A stretch of 6,392 bases of DNA, taken from Deltaproteobacteria bacterium. GTDB lineage: Bacteria > Myxococcota > B64-G9. Both the position numbers and the translations under genes were made by a program. The notes under the pieces are model-generated. The model was not told the DNA's origin and did no database searches. It saw nothing but the letters and a program-made list of their open reading frames with translations. Below, one piece after another: positions 1 through 6,389 of the stretch (positions are counted from its first letter, which is position 1; each line of letters opens with the position of its first letter). The stretch lies in NCBI GenBank assembly GCA_030591745.1, contig JAUVAM010000245.1, forward strand, positions 1-6,392, written 5' to 3'.

Positions 1-2724
1 GCGTCCTGTAGGCAGCTGCCACTTTTTTGTCTTCAGGTCGAAATCTCCACAATTTACAAGGCGGGTGATCGAACCCGGAAGGTTCACCACCTGGTCTATG
101 CCCCGGATTTGGAAAAAGCGGAGGCCTTTCGGCAGGCTTTGGACCGCATAGGAAACATTCGTTCCGACGGACGTCCCATTTTGGGGTTGGACTCAAGAGA
201 TTTACTCGAAATCACATTGGAGTCTGGACAGGGCTGCCATTTGATTCCGGCCCATATCTGGACGCCTTGGTTTTCGGCCATGGGTTCCAAGTCGGGTTTT
301 GATTCCATCGAAGGCTGCTATCGGGATTTGAGCCAACATATTTTTGCGGTGGAAACCGGGCTATCAAGCGACCCCGCTATGAATTGGCAAGTCTCTTCAC
401 TCGATCGCTATCGCCTTGTCTCCAATTCGGATGCACATTCGCCCGCAAAATTGGCGCGTGAAGCCTGTATGTTTGATTGCGAAATGGATTACGAGAGCAT
501 CTTTGGCGCGCTGCAAACAGGCCAAGGCTATGTCGGCACCGTGGAGTTCTATCCGGAAGAGGGGAAATATCACCTGGATGGCCACCGAAAGTGCGGCATT
601 CGGCTGACGCCGGAAGAAACCAGGGCATGCGGGGGCATTTGTCCGGTTTGCGGCAAGCCGCTCACGGTCGGCGTGATGCATCGGGTGGAGGAACTCGCCG
701 ACCGCAAAGCAGGGGACAAGCCCAAAACGGCCGGACAGGTGCGTTCCTTAGTGCCTTTGGTGGAAATCCTGTCCGAACTCCAAGGTGTCGGCTCAGGGAG
801 TAAGACCGTTCAGCGCAGCTATGAATCACTCATCGCGGGCTTAGGGTCTGAACTCGAAATTTTGTGTTCCCTGGATTTGCAGGAAATGGAGGGCGCGGGC
901 CCCAATCATTTCGTGGAGGCGATAAAGCGCCTGCGTCGCGGAACCGTGCATTGTGAGGCGGGATACGATGGAGAATACGGCCGTGTGAGCCTTTTTGAGT
1001 CCAAAGAACTCGAAGAACCCTGGCTGTTTGCCATGCCCACGATTCGCGAAAAGCAAGAAAGCAAAGCGCATGGAATGAAGAAGGACGTGGCGGAATTTGC
1101 AGGGCCTGAGCCTGCGGTTCGCAAATCGCATGGAATGGAAGTGGACCTCACGGAGTCTGCCAAGCCAGGGCCTGCAAAGATCGACAGGCCGGCCGGGGAC
1201 AGCCTTGGTGGGGACGGGGTCGGTTCCTGGGGCGGGCTTGATCCAGAGCAACTCGAAGCCGCCAGAAGCCCGAGCCAGTACAATCTGGTGGAAGCAGGAC
1301 CAGGCACAGGTAAGACGCATACCCTCTCTAAGCGAATTTTCTTTTTGCTGTCCGAGCAACATGCCCCAGCCACTTCAATTTTTGCCGTCACCTTTGGGAA
1401 AAGGGCGGCAGAAGAGCTGAGACAGCGCCTGGAAGCCGAGGGTGAATCGAATGTCTGGGTCGGCACGGTGCATGCTCTGGCCCTGGAGTTCGTTCGTAAG
1501 CATCTTGAAGAACTTGAATTGCCTCCTGTGATTGAGATCGCCGACGACGAACAGCGCATCGATGCCGTGCGAGAAGCTCTGTCGCTCGGCAAGAGAAAGG
1601 CACAGACGTGGATGAAGCGAATCCAGCTCGCCAAGCGTACAGACGAGCCGGTGAATTTGGAGGCCTTGAATGCCCGAAAGGCCTATGACCGTGAGCTTCA
1701 CGCGCAGGGCTTAGTCGACTTTGAGGATCTGATCCTCATGGCCATTGATTTGCTGGATTCCAGTCCTGAGTTGCTCGCGGAACAACAGGGCCTGGTGGGG
1801 CATCTTCTGATCGATGAGGCGCAGGATTTGGATTCAAAGCAGCTTCGCCTTTTGCGGATGTTGCTGGGGTCTGATAGCACGCTTTTTGCCATCGGGGATC
1901 CGGACCAGACCATCTATGGATTTCGTGGGGCCTCGGCCGAGATGTTCGAGCGATTTGAAGTCGACTATCCGACGGGCAAGCGCCATCGTTTGCATCGAAA
2001 CTATCGTTCGGGCAGATGCATCGTCGATGGTGCCAGGCAGGTGATCGAAGCCGGAAGCGCCGGCGAGCGAAAGCTTGTGTCGCAGTTGATCGAGCAGCAG
2101 AGAATTCGTCTGCACGAGGCGGTCTCCGAAAAAGCAGAGGCCGAATTCGTGGTGGCCAGCGTCGAGGCCCTGCTCGGTGGCCACAGTTTCTTCTCATTGG
2201 ACAGCGGTCGCGGCCAGGAAGGGCCGGTCGCCTCTCTCTCTTTTTCAGACATCGCGGTCCTCGTTCGAACCTCGGCCCAGTTGGACGCGCTCGACGAGGC
2301 CTTCGAGCGTTCCGGTCTGCCTTTTCAGCGCTCCGATCTCGAGCGAAGCCTCAACCCCGAATCCAGCCAGGATGCATTTGATCCAAGAGCCGAGCGCATC
2401 GCCCTGATGACCTTGCATGCCTCCAAGGGTCTCGAATTCGAAGTCGTGTTCATCTGCGGCTGCGAAGACGGCATCCTACCCTTGCGCTTCGGCCCGGTAG
2501 AGGCAGCAGAAGAAGCCGAAGAGCGCCGCCTCTTCTACGTCGGCATGACCCGAGCCCGCGACCTCCTCTTCCTCACGCAAGCCCGAAGGCGCCTGGTCTC
2601 TGGCAAAATGCGCGAGACAAAAGCCTCACCTTTCCTCGCGACGATTCGAGACTCCTTGACGGAGAAAGGACAAGACCTTTCGGGCAAGAGGAGAAGAAAG
2701 AACACACAGTTGACATTGTTGTAG
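1..2724 (+). CDS. EndoQ-like PHP endonuclease fused to UvrD/Rep-family SF1 helicase (5'-partial)
   Basis: The frame is open to base 1 and codons 1-36 already read as EndoQ-family sequence (TIYKAGDRTRKVHHLVYAPD), so the TTG at 109 is internal; by family knowledge roughly 100 N-terminal residues, including the first PHP histidine motif, lie outside. Visible PHP residues are the His of PAHIWTPWF (253), the Glu of ETGLSSDP (352) and SDAHS (427-441). A zinc site follows: Cys codons at 592, 628, 640 and 649, then KPLTVGVMHRVEELADR. After a linker (about 1030-1250) comes an SF1 helicase: Walker A AGPGTGKT (1294-1317), motif Ia TFGKRAAEEL, Ib GTVHAL, II LLIDEAQD (1807-1830), III GDPDQTIYGFRGA (1894-1932), IV NYRSG (1999-2013), V TLHASKGLEFE (2410-2442), VI RRLFYVGMTRA (2524-2556). 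All catalytic motifs look intact. EndoQ enzymes nick DNA 5' to deaminated bases; UvrD-type helicases translocate 3'-5'. A cytosolic nick-and-unwind repair enzyme is inferred. The helicase half is compact, with little sequence where the 2B subdomain normally sits. The basic tail ends at TAG 2722-2724. Confidence 0.9.
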   Translation, partial: ASCRQLPLFCLQVEISTIYKAGDRTRKVHHLVYAPDLEKAEAFRQALDRIGNIRSDGRPILGLDSRDLLEITLESGQGCHLIPAHIWTPWFSAMGSKSGFDSIEGCYRDLSQHIFAVETGLSSDPAMNWQVSSLDRYRLVSNSDAHSPAKLAREACMFDCEMDYESIFGALQTGQGYVGTVEFYPEEGKYHLDGHRKCGIRLTPEETRACGGICPVCGKPLTVGVMHRVEELADRKAGDKPKTAGQVRSLVPLVEILSELQGVGSGSKTVQRSYESLIAGLGSELEILCSLDLQEMEGAGPNHFVEAIKRLRRGTVHCEAGYDGEYGRVSLFESKELEEPWLFAMPTIREKQESKAHGMKKDVAEFAGPEPAVRKSHGMEVDLTESAKPGPAKIDRPAGDSLGGDGVGSWGGLDPEQLEAARSPSQYNLVEAGPGTGKTHTLSKRIFFLLSEQHAPATSIFAVTFGKRAAEELRQRLEAEGESNVWVGTVHALALEFVRKHLEELELPPVIEIADDEQRIDAVREALSLGKRKAQTWMKRIQLAKRTDEPVNLEALNARKAYDRELHAQGLVDFEDLILMAIDLLDSSPELLAEQQGLVGHLLIDEAQDLDSKQLRLLRMLLGSDSTLFAIGDPDQTIYGFRGASAEMFERFEVDYPTGKRHRLHRNYRSGRCIVDGARQVIEAGSAGERKLVSQLIEQQRIRLHEAVSEKAEAEFVVASVEALLGGHSFFSLDSGRGQEGPVASLSFSDIAVLVRTSAQLDALDEAFERSGLPFQRSDLERSLNPESSQDAFDPRAERIALMTLHASKGLEFEVVFICGCEDGILPLRFGPVEAAEEAEERRLFYVGMTRARDLLFLTQARRRLVSGKMRETKASPFLATIRDSLTEKGQDLSGKRRRKNTQLTLL
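1060..1179 (+). repeat. Two-copy 60-bp tandem repeat in the interdomain linker
   Basis: Two adjacent 20-codon units (1060-1119 and 1120-1179) encode related peptides. Unit 1 contains AHGMKKDVAEFAGPEPA and unit 2 contains SHGMEVDLTESAKPGPA. The shared pattern is HGM-x-x-D-[VL]-x-E-x-A-x-P-x-P-A. The DNA is also similar; CGCATGGAATG is identical in both. The repeat lies between the EndoQ-like half and the Walker A motif, so it is best read as an internally duplicated flexible linker. I recognise no domain in it. Confidence 0.75.
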
Positions 2725-2743
2725 CTGAGCGATCCGTCCAGTA

Positions 2744-2823
2744 GGAGGTCCTGCCGGTTGATGGATTGGCGATCAAGGCCATGTTCGTGTCCACCCTACA
2801 TTATACAATAACCGGCAGTCTCC
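2744..2823. repeat. Inverted repeat with ~50-nt loop downstream of the helicase gene
   Basis: CTGCCGGTT (2751-2759) is exactly complementary to AACCGGCAG (2810-2818). GGAG (2744-2747) pairs with CTCC (2820-2823) outside it across a small asymmetric internal loop. The enclosed 50 bases begin GATGGATTGG and end TTATACAAT. No T-run follows, so it is not a standard intrinsic terminator. It could be an mRNA 3'-end structure, a small structured RNA, or the remnant of a miniature element; the sequence alone does not decide. Confidence 0.45.
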
Positions 2824-2905
2824 GAAGGGGTTGAGTATTTGTGCCCGTTTGTGGTAAGTTTATTTTATCGGGACGCTCCAAGTCGGGGAGGTACTGTGTG
2901 TGTTC

Positions 2906-2937
<32 letters not shown>

Positions 2938-3039
2938 AATAGTCCTTCGTAGGAATTTGGGGTTTGCCCTCGGGCGATCACTTTTTCTTCTGAATAGGTC
3001 TTTCAAGTTCCCTCCAAAAGATGCGGACATTTCAGGGAT

Positions 3040-3067
3040 GGCCCGCTTTCTTCGTGGGCCGTGTTTT
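3040..3067 (+). terminator. GC-rich hairpin with weak T-tract (candidate terminator or attenuator)
   Basis: GGCCCGC (3040-3046) pairs with GTGGGCC (3054-3060) through a 7-base loop TTTCTTC, with one G-U pair. GTGTTTT follows (3061-3067), a poor U-tract. It sits just before the lipoprotein ribosome-binding site, so it could stop readthrough from the repair gene or act as an attenuator in the lipoprotein leader. The T-run is too broken to call a terminator firmly. Confidence 0.25.
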
Positions 3068-3083
3068 CTCATGAGGACTTCTT

Positions 3084-3089
3084 GGAGGG
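3084..3089 (+). promoter_or_regulatory. Shine-Dalgarno site of the lipoprotein gene
   Basis: GGAGGG ends 7 bases before the ATG at 3097. This decides the start: the in-frame GTG at 3061 has no comparable site, and only the ATG at 3097 puts a lipoprotein signal peptide at the N-terminus. Confidence 0.8.
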
Positions 3090-3096
3090 ATGGAAA

Positions 3097-4056
3097 ATGC
3101 GACGAACGATCATGGTGGTGTCGGGGTTGTGGTTGGGTGTGACTTTTTCTGGATGTCTGGATCTTGCTGGTGATTGGGCCGAGTTTGAGGGGCCTGGGTG
3201 GGTATCTCCGTCGAGCAAATACTACCAAGATGGGGCTTTGACCTTGCCCATGGGAGAATGCAAGGAATACCATAGCGAAGCCGAGTGCCAGATGCTTAGC
3301 CACTGGGGTCCATTCGGCGTTGTCAATTCCGAGTTCATACCACTGTGCATCAATAACAGGCGGTTCTCACCCGGTAGTAAGTTCTTTGATGGTGCGGACG
3401 AGGCATGTTTGGGGCTGATGTTGAGGGAGGGGCACACATACGCCGACGACTATGTGGTTCCGGGTGCCGCACCCATTTATTCGGTGCTTGGCAATGAGCT
3501 GGAAATCGTTGAAATACCCGATGTGATCGATGGGGACCTCGTAGTCAATGTCGGCCCTGTCCATTTTGCAGAGAGTTGGATGCCATTAATACGTCCGCCG
3601 GTCATTCGATTCTGGGTGGACATCGTTGAAGGGTTCGAGATTCCGCTGGAAGAAGCAGAAACATATGATATTGAATTCTTTGGGGAAACTTTTTGGAGGT
3701 ATAACATACGCAGAGTCTATATACCCAAGGCATCACTATTGGCCGAGGTGTCCTTTTCCCTCGGAGACTGGAAGAATTTGTATTCTGCGTGGTGGGAGAA
3801 CACCATTCGTATCTCGTTTGTAGATTCAAGGCCTTTCCAGGATTGGAGCGATCCTGTCGGCAGCCTGTTCGACGATTGCGGATATAACCTGGACAAAGAG
3901 AATTGCGGACTCACGAGCGAACTGGAGGAATGGACGCAGTGGAAATCATGCGATCACGATGCCCCAAAAGTGGGAAAAACCATGTCAGAATGGGTTGGAA
4001 CAAGGGTAACCGTCCGAGGCGCCACGTCTGGACGCATGCCTCCCTTCAAGTCATGA
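3097..4056 (+). CDS. Uncharacterised secreted lipoprotein, 3' end replaced by IS66 insertion (interrupted gene)
   Basis: The N-terminus MRRTIMVVSGLWLGVTFSGC has a basic n-region, a hydrophobic core and a lipobox-like FSGC, with lipidation predicted at Cys20. Phe at -3 is less usual than Leu. Leu at +2 gives no inner-membrane retention signal under the E. coli rule, so the outer membrane is likely. The mature part is rich in Trp and acidic residues. It has seven more cysteines in two clusters (55, 64, 84, 104 and 261, 270, 285), suggesting disulfides in a periplasmic or surface domain. I recognise no family. The native frame ends at codon 303 (4003-4005). Codons 304-319 and the TGA (4054-4056) belong to the IS66 end, so the 319-residue product is chimeric and probably truncated. 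Expression may depend on the structured leader and the upstream AAGC tract. The original 3' part should lie right of the window. Confidence 0.8.
   Translation: MRRTIMVVSGLWLGVTFSGCLDLAGDWAEFEGPGWVSPSSKYYQDGALTLPMGECKEYHSEAECQMLSHWGPFGVVNSEFIPLCINNRRFSPGSKFFDGADEACLGLMLREGHTYADDYVVPGAAPIYSVLGNELEIVEIPDVIDGDLVVNVGPVHFAESWMPLIRPPVIRFWVDIVEGFEIPLEEAETYDIEFFGETFWRYNIRRVYIPKASLLAEVSFSLGDWKNLYSAWWENTIRISFVDSRPFQDWSDPVGSLFDDCGYNLDKENCGLTSELEEWTQWKSCDHDAPKVGKTMSEWVGTRVTVRGATSGRMPPFKS
3998..4005. repeat. Left copy of the IS66 target-site duplication
   Basis: IS66-family elements duplicate 8 bp on insertion. The eight bases before the IS end are GAACAAGG. The three bases visible after the other end (6390-6392) are GAA, matching the first three; the other five fall outside the window. 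Confidence 0.7.
4006..4031. repeat. IS66 terminal inverted repeat, tnpC-proximal end (IRR)
   Basis: The end begins GTAACCGTCCGAGGCGCCAC. Compared with the reverse complement of 6364-6389 it is identical at 22 of 26 positions (mismatches at 13, 14, 16 and 25), including the first 12 bases and a CCACGTCT block. It also encodes part of the chimeric lipoprotein tail. Confidence 0.9.
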
Positions 4057-4109
4057 TCAACGCATGATGGGGTAGATTCGCTTTATTCCGCTGCAACGTC
4101 GTTCGCAGA

Positions 4110-5582
4110 TCAGGGTGGCTGCCAGCGGTTTGGCAGCAGGTCATCGATCTGTGATTGGGGATGGTCTTGGATCCGGATCAACACATCGCTCAGGTAGGCC
4201 TGCGGATCAACGCCGTTGATCTGGCAAGAGCTGACCAGGCTTTGAAGGACGGCAAGATTGTGGCCAGCGCCGTTGTTGCCCACCCACAGGTAGTTTTTCC
4301 GGCCGAGAGCGATCACACGCAGAAGGCGCTCGCTCATATTGTTGTCCAGAGGGAGCTTCGGATCCTCCAAGAACCGGATCAACGACTTCCAGTGGTTCAG
4401 CGGATAGCGGATCGCGCGGCCCACAGGGCTTTGTGGCGCGAAGCGATCTTTCTGCTCTTCAAGCCAGCGATGAAGGTCGTCGATGACGACTTTGCTCCGC
4501 GCTTTCCGCAGAGCCAGGTGTTTGTCGCTGCCCAGCAGATTATCGCCAGCAGCCTGGTACTCGACTTCATAGAGGGCCAGAATGGCGTCCAGGGCATGCT
4601 TGCATTCTTCCGGCGCGAGGTTCTTGGCGTCGAAGAACTTGCGACGGACATGGGCCCAACAGCCTACGCGGGTTCGTTTCTCCGGAGTGGTCACTCGGTT
4701 GTAGCCGCTGTAAGCATCGGCCTGCAGGAAGCCTTGGCTGTCGCCGAGCACCGCCGCAGCGGTCTCACCGCTGCGGCCGGGACTGAACACGTAGGCCACC
4801 AGATCCTCCGTGTTGAAGTTCCACATGTAGCCCCGGTGGGTCTTGTCCTTGTCCATCACCGGCTGAGGCGTCTCGTCGGCACGGACGTATTTCGAGTTCT
4901 TGATCAGTTCCAGCGTCCGCTTGTGCAGCGGCTCTAAGAGGTCCGCCGCGCGATGGAACAGATCACACAGGCTGCTGCGGCTGATCTTCACGCCCGCCCG
5001 GGACAGGGAACGCGCCTGCCGATACAAGGGCATGCTGTCGAGGCACTTGGACACCACCACGTTCGCGTGAAGGCCGGGGCCGTACTGCACGCCCTCGCTG
5101 ACCCGCAACGGCGCTGGGCCTGTCGCCACGTACTGACCGCAGCGGCAGGCCTTCTTCTGCCGGAGATGTTCGATGCGGATCAACCTGGCCGGCACGAACT
5201 CGTACTCGCACGAGATCTCGTCGGGCAGATCCACGAAGTCGCTGCCGCCGCAGTGGGGGCAACACAGATTCTCTTCATCCAGATCGTGCCGGATGGTTTC
5301 GGTGGGCAGTTCTTGCTTGGCCTTACGGGTGGCGTCTCTTTTCTGTTTCGTCTTTTCCCGGTCGGCCTTTTTCTGCTTGGCCGTGCGGCGTTTCTTGAGT
5401 TCGGACTGCACCGACGGCATGCGCTCGCTTTTCTGGCCGAACACCAGCCGCCTGAGTTCCGCCAGTTCCCCGTCCTTGTTTTCGATGGTCTGCCGAAGGG
5501 TCTCGATGACTTCGATCAGCTGCTTGAGCAGCACCTTCAACGAGTCGACGTCTTCGAGTTTGTCGATGTCCTCGGGCTTCAT
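4110..5582 (-). CDS. tnpC: IS66 family DDE transposase TnpC
   Basis: This 490-residue protein is the catalytic transposase of the element and has normal family length. In order it has an N-terminal leucine-zipper-like coiled coil (about 9-45), a strongly basic segment (63-90), a zinc finger with C108-x2-C111 and C146-x-C148, the DDE domain, and the IS66 C-terminal segment (LIRIQDHPQSQIDDLLPNRW). The likely triad is D236 (VRADETPQP), D289 (LQADAYSGY) and E418 (NNMSERLLR, before GRKNYLW). The start ATG overlaps the tnpB stop as ATGA (5579-5582). The only purine-rich site, GGGAG, directly abuts the ATG, too close for an ordinary Shine-Dalgarno, so translation probably depends on coupling to tnpB. 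The gene ends 104 bases before the IS end. Confidence 0.96.
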   Translation of the reverse strand: MKPEDIDKLEDVDSLKVLLKQLIEVIETLRQTIENKDGELAELRRLVFGQKSERMPSVQSELKKRRTAKQKKADREKTKQKRDATRKAKQELPTETIRHDLDEENLCCPHCGGSDFVDLPDEISCEYEFVPARLIRIEHLRQKKACRCGQYVATGPAPLRVSEGVQYGPGLHANVVVSKCLDSMPLYRQARSLSRAGVKISRSSLCDLFHRAADLLEPLHKRTLELIKNSKYVRADETPQPVMDKDKTHRGYMWNFNTEDLVAYVFSPGRSGETAAAVLGDSQGFLQADAYSGYNRVTTPEKRTRVGCWAHVRRKFFDAKNLAPEECKHALDAILALYEVEYQAAGDNLLGSDKHLALRKARSKVVIDDLHRWLEEQKDRFAPQSPVGRAIRYPLNHWKSLIRFLEDPKLPLDNNMSERLLRVIALGRKNYLWVGNNGAGHNLAVLQSLVSSCQINGVDPQAYLSDVLIRIQDHPQSQIDDLLPNRWQPP

Positions 5583-5995
5583 CTCCCAGAATGAAACACA
5601 CTTTTGTCTTGAGAAACAGCTTTTTCTTTCACAACCCGCAAATCTCTTTTCGGGGCCCAGCGCAGGGGCTTTCGAACGCGACTGTAGTCGATGCCGTCGA
5701 CCAACATCGACAGCTCAGACGATTCCAACTGCAGCACCGCCTCATCCTCCGTCACGCTCGGCAAACGAAAGCGACCTCGCTCCAATCGTTTGTACCAGAG
5801 CACAAACCCACCCCGGTCCCAGGTCAGGATCTTGATCCGATTTCCGCCACGAGAAACGAACACGAACAGGTGGCCGGTGAAGACGTCCTGACCCATCTGT
5901 TGCTGCACCAGCGCAGCAAGGCCGTCGTGGCCTTTCCTCATATCTGTTCGCTTCGTGGCCAGAAAGATCCGCACCGATGGCGGCAGGGAGATCAT
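5579..5995 (-). CDS. tnpB: IS66 family accessory protein TnpB (IS66 Orf2-like)
   Basis: The 138-residue product matches the TnpB family through ATKRTDMRKGHDGLAALV (13-30), then HLFVFVSRGGNRIKIL and WDRGGFVLWYKRLERGRF (59-76). TnpB is required with TnpA and TnpC for IS66 transposition, but its biochemical role is not well defined. The start ATG overlaps the tnpA stop as ATGA (5992-5995), with GGAG five bases upstream inside tnpA. The basic tail after residue 113 (KPLRWAPKRDLRVVKEK and onward) seems about 20 residues longer than the roughly 115-residue TnpB proteins I recall. No defect is visible. Confidence 0.95.
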   Translation of the reverse strand: MISLPPSVRIFLATKRTDMRKGHDGLAALVQQQMGQDVFTGHLFVFVSRGGNRIKILTWDRGGFVLWYKRLERGRFRLPSVTEDEAVLQLESSELSMLVDGIDYSRVRKPLRWAPKRDLRVVKEKAVSQDKSVFHSGR

Positions 5996-6300
5996 CGGCG
6001 CTCCAGACCACGAATCAGCTCCACCAGATAATCCGGCGACGGCACTTGCTCAAAACTTACCGCAAAACCGTCCGGCGTCTCGAACCTGGCGCCGGCACTG
6101 GCCCCAAGCCCGACGCCGGACGTCAGCTCCACGAATCGTACCGGCTCAGCGCTTGTCTCCAGTTCCCGGGATCTCCGCAGCCAGTAGCGCAGCACTGCTA
6201 CGTTGATACGGGCTTTGGCCGCAAAGCGCGCCTGGGTCAGGTCGCTCGCCTGGTACTTCTCGACGAGGGCCAGCCCCTCCTCTTTTGATCTTCGCTTCAT
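5992..6300 (-). CDS. tnpA: IS66 family accessory protein TnpA (HTH protein)
   Basis: This is a 102-residue protein from the ATG at 6300. That start is preferred over the in-frame ATG at 6336 because AGGAGG (6306-6311) lies five bases upstream of it, and because the product then begins with the typical MKRRSKEEG. Residues about 8-43 (VEKYQASDLTQARFAAKAR, then VLRYWLRR) form a helix-turn-helix like that of IS66/IS3 accessory proteins, probably binding the IS ends. The C-terminus has the family-like FEQVPSPDYLVELIRGLE. It is first in the three-gene operon and its stop overlaps the tnpB start. Confidence 0.93.
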   Translation of the reverse strand: MKRRSKEEGLALVEKYQASDLTQARFAAKARINVAVLRYWLRRSRELETSAEPVRFVELTSGVGLGASAGARFETPDGFAVSFEQVPSPDYLVELIRGLERR

Positions 6301-6363
6301 GAAATCCTCCTCGTACGCCGTTGATCCGGCGCTCAAGGAGAATCACCCAGGGAGGGGGGATTT
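6301..6363 (-). promoter_or_regulatory. IS66 operon leader with strong Shine-Dalgarno and small hairpin
   Basis: Read on the minus strand, this leader holds GAGGAGG (6306-6312) five bases before the tnpA ATG. Upstream is a small hairpin, CGCCG/CGGCG (6316-6320 with 6327-6331) around a 6-base loop. A TTGAAA overlaps the inner edge of the inverted repeat and could be a -35 box, but the bases 16-17 further on are a poor -10, so the promoter is not assigned. The ribosome-binding site is well supported and the hairpin is modest. Confidence 0.5.
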
Positions 6364-6389
6364 CAAGACGTGGTGGGTCGGACGGTTAC
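6364..6389. repeat. IS66 terminal inverted repeat, tnpA-proximal end (IRL)
   Basis: On the minus strand this end reads GTAACCGTCCGACCCACCAC and continues GTCTTG. It pairs with 4006-4031 at 22 of 26 positions. It places the element's outer boundary at 6389, leaving three flanking host bases in the window. Confidence 0.9.

Larger units (their letters stand above)
3009..3090 (+). promoter_or_regulatory. Possible leader RNA structure sequestering the lipoprotein ribosome-binding site
   Basis: TCCCTCCAA (3009-3017) is exactly complementary to TTGGAGGGA (3082-3090), which contains the entire Shine-Dalgarno sequence of the lipoprotein gene. The intervening bases contain a second hairpin (3040-3060), so the leader could fold into a closed stem with an inner stem-loop that hides the ribosome-binding site. 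I recognise no known riboswitch class. The pairing is seen directly; the regulatory role is inferred. Confidence 0.4.
4006..6389 (-). mobile_element. Complete IS66-family insertion sequence (2384 bp)
   Basis: The element is bounded by 26-bp imperfect inverted repeats starting GTAACCGTCCGA and carries tnpA, tnpB and tnpC in that order on the minus strand. Terminal GTAA, three overlapping genes and an 8-bp target duplication are family hallmarks; the first two are seen here and the third is partly visible. All three genes are open with no frameshift or internal stop, so the copy may still be active. It is inserted exactly between two codons of the lipoprotein gene, in antisense orientation to it. 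I cannot name the ISfinder entry from the sequence alone. Confidence 0.93.

Noticed and set aside
109..111. TTG start for the EndoQ-helicase gene
   Set aside because: The frame is open to base 1 and the 36 upstream codons already fit the EndoQ family, so the start lies outside the window.
841..1634. Minus-strand frames inside the repair gene
   Set aside because: They are shadows of the EndoQ-helicase frame, which carries recognisable motifs along its length.
2839..2866. Sigma70 promoter TTGTGC-N16-TATTTT for the lipoprotein gene
   Set aside because: Only three of six and four of six consensus positions match, which an AT-rich stretch gives easily by chance.
3061..3096. GTG start at 3061 for the lipoprotein
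   Set aside because: It would add 12 polar residues before the signal peptide and has no good ribosome-binding site, unlike the ATG at 3097.
2957..3142. Small plus-strand frame of 61 codons ahead of the lipoprotein
   Set aside because: It overlaps the lipoprotein start in another frame and resembles no known protein; its sequence is better explained by the leader structure.
4155..5594. Long plus-strand open frames (4155-4937 and 4953-5594)
   Set aside because: They are antisense to tnpC, whose motifs and length are clear; GC-rich codon use leaves the opposite strand open.
6301..6336. Upstream ATG at 6336 for tnpA
   Set aside because: The AGGAGG site is placed for the ATG at 6300, and the extra 12 residues are not typical of TnpA.
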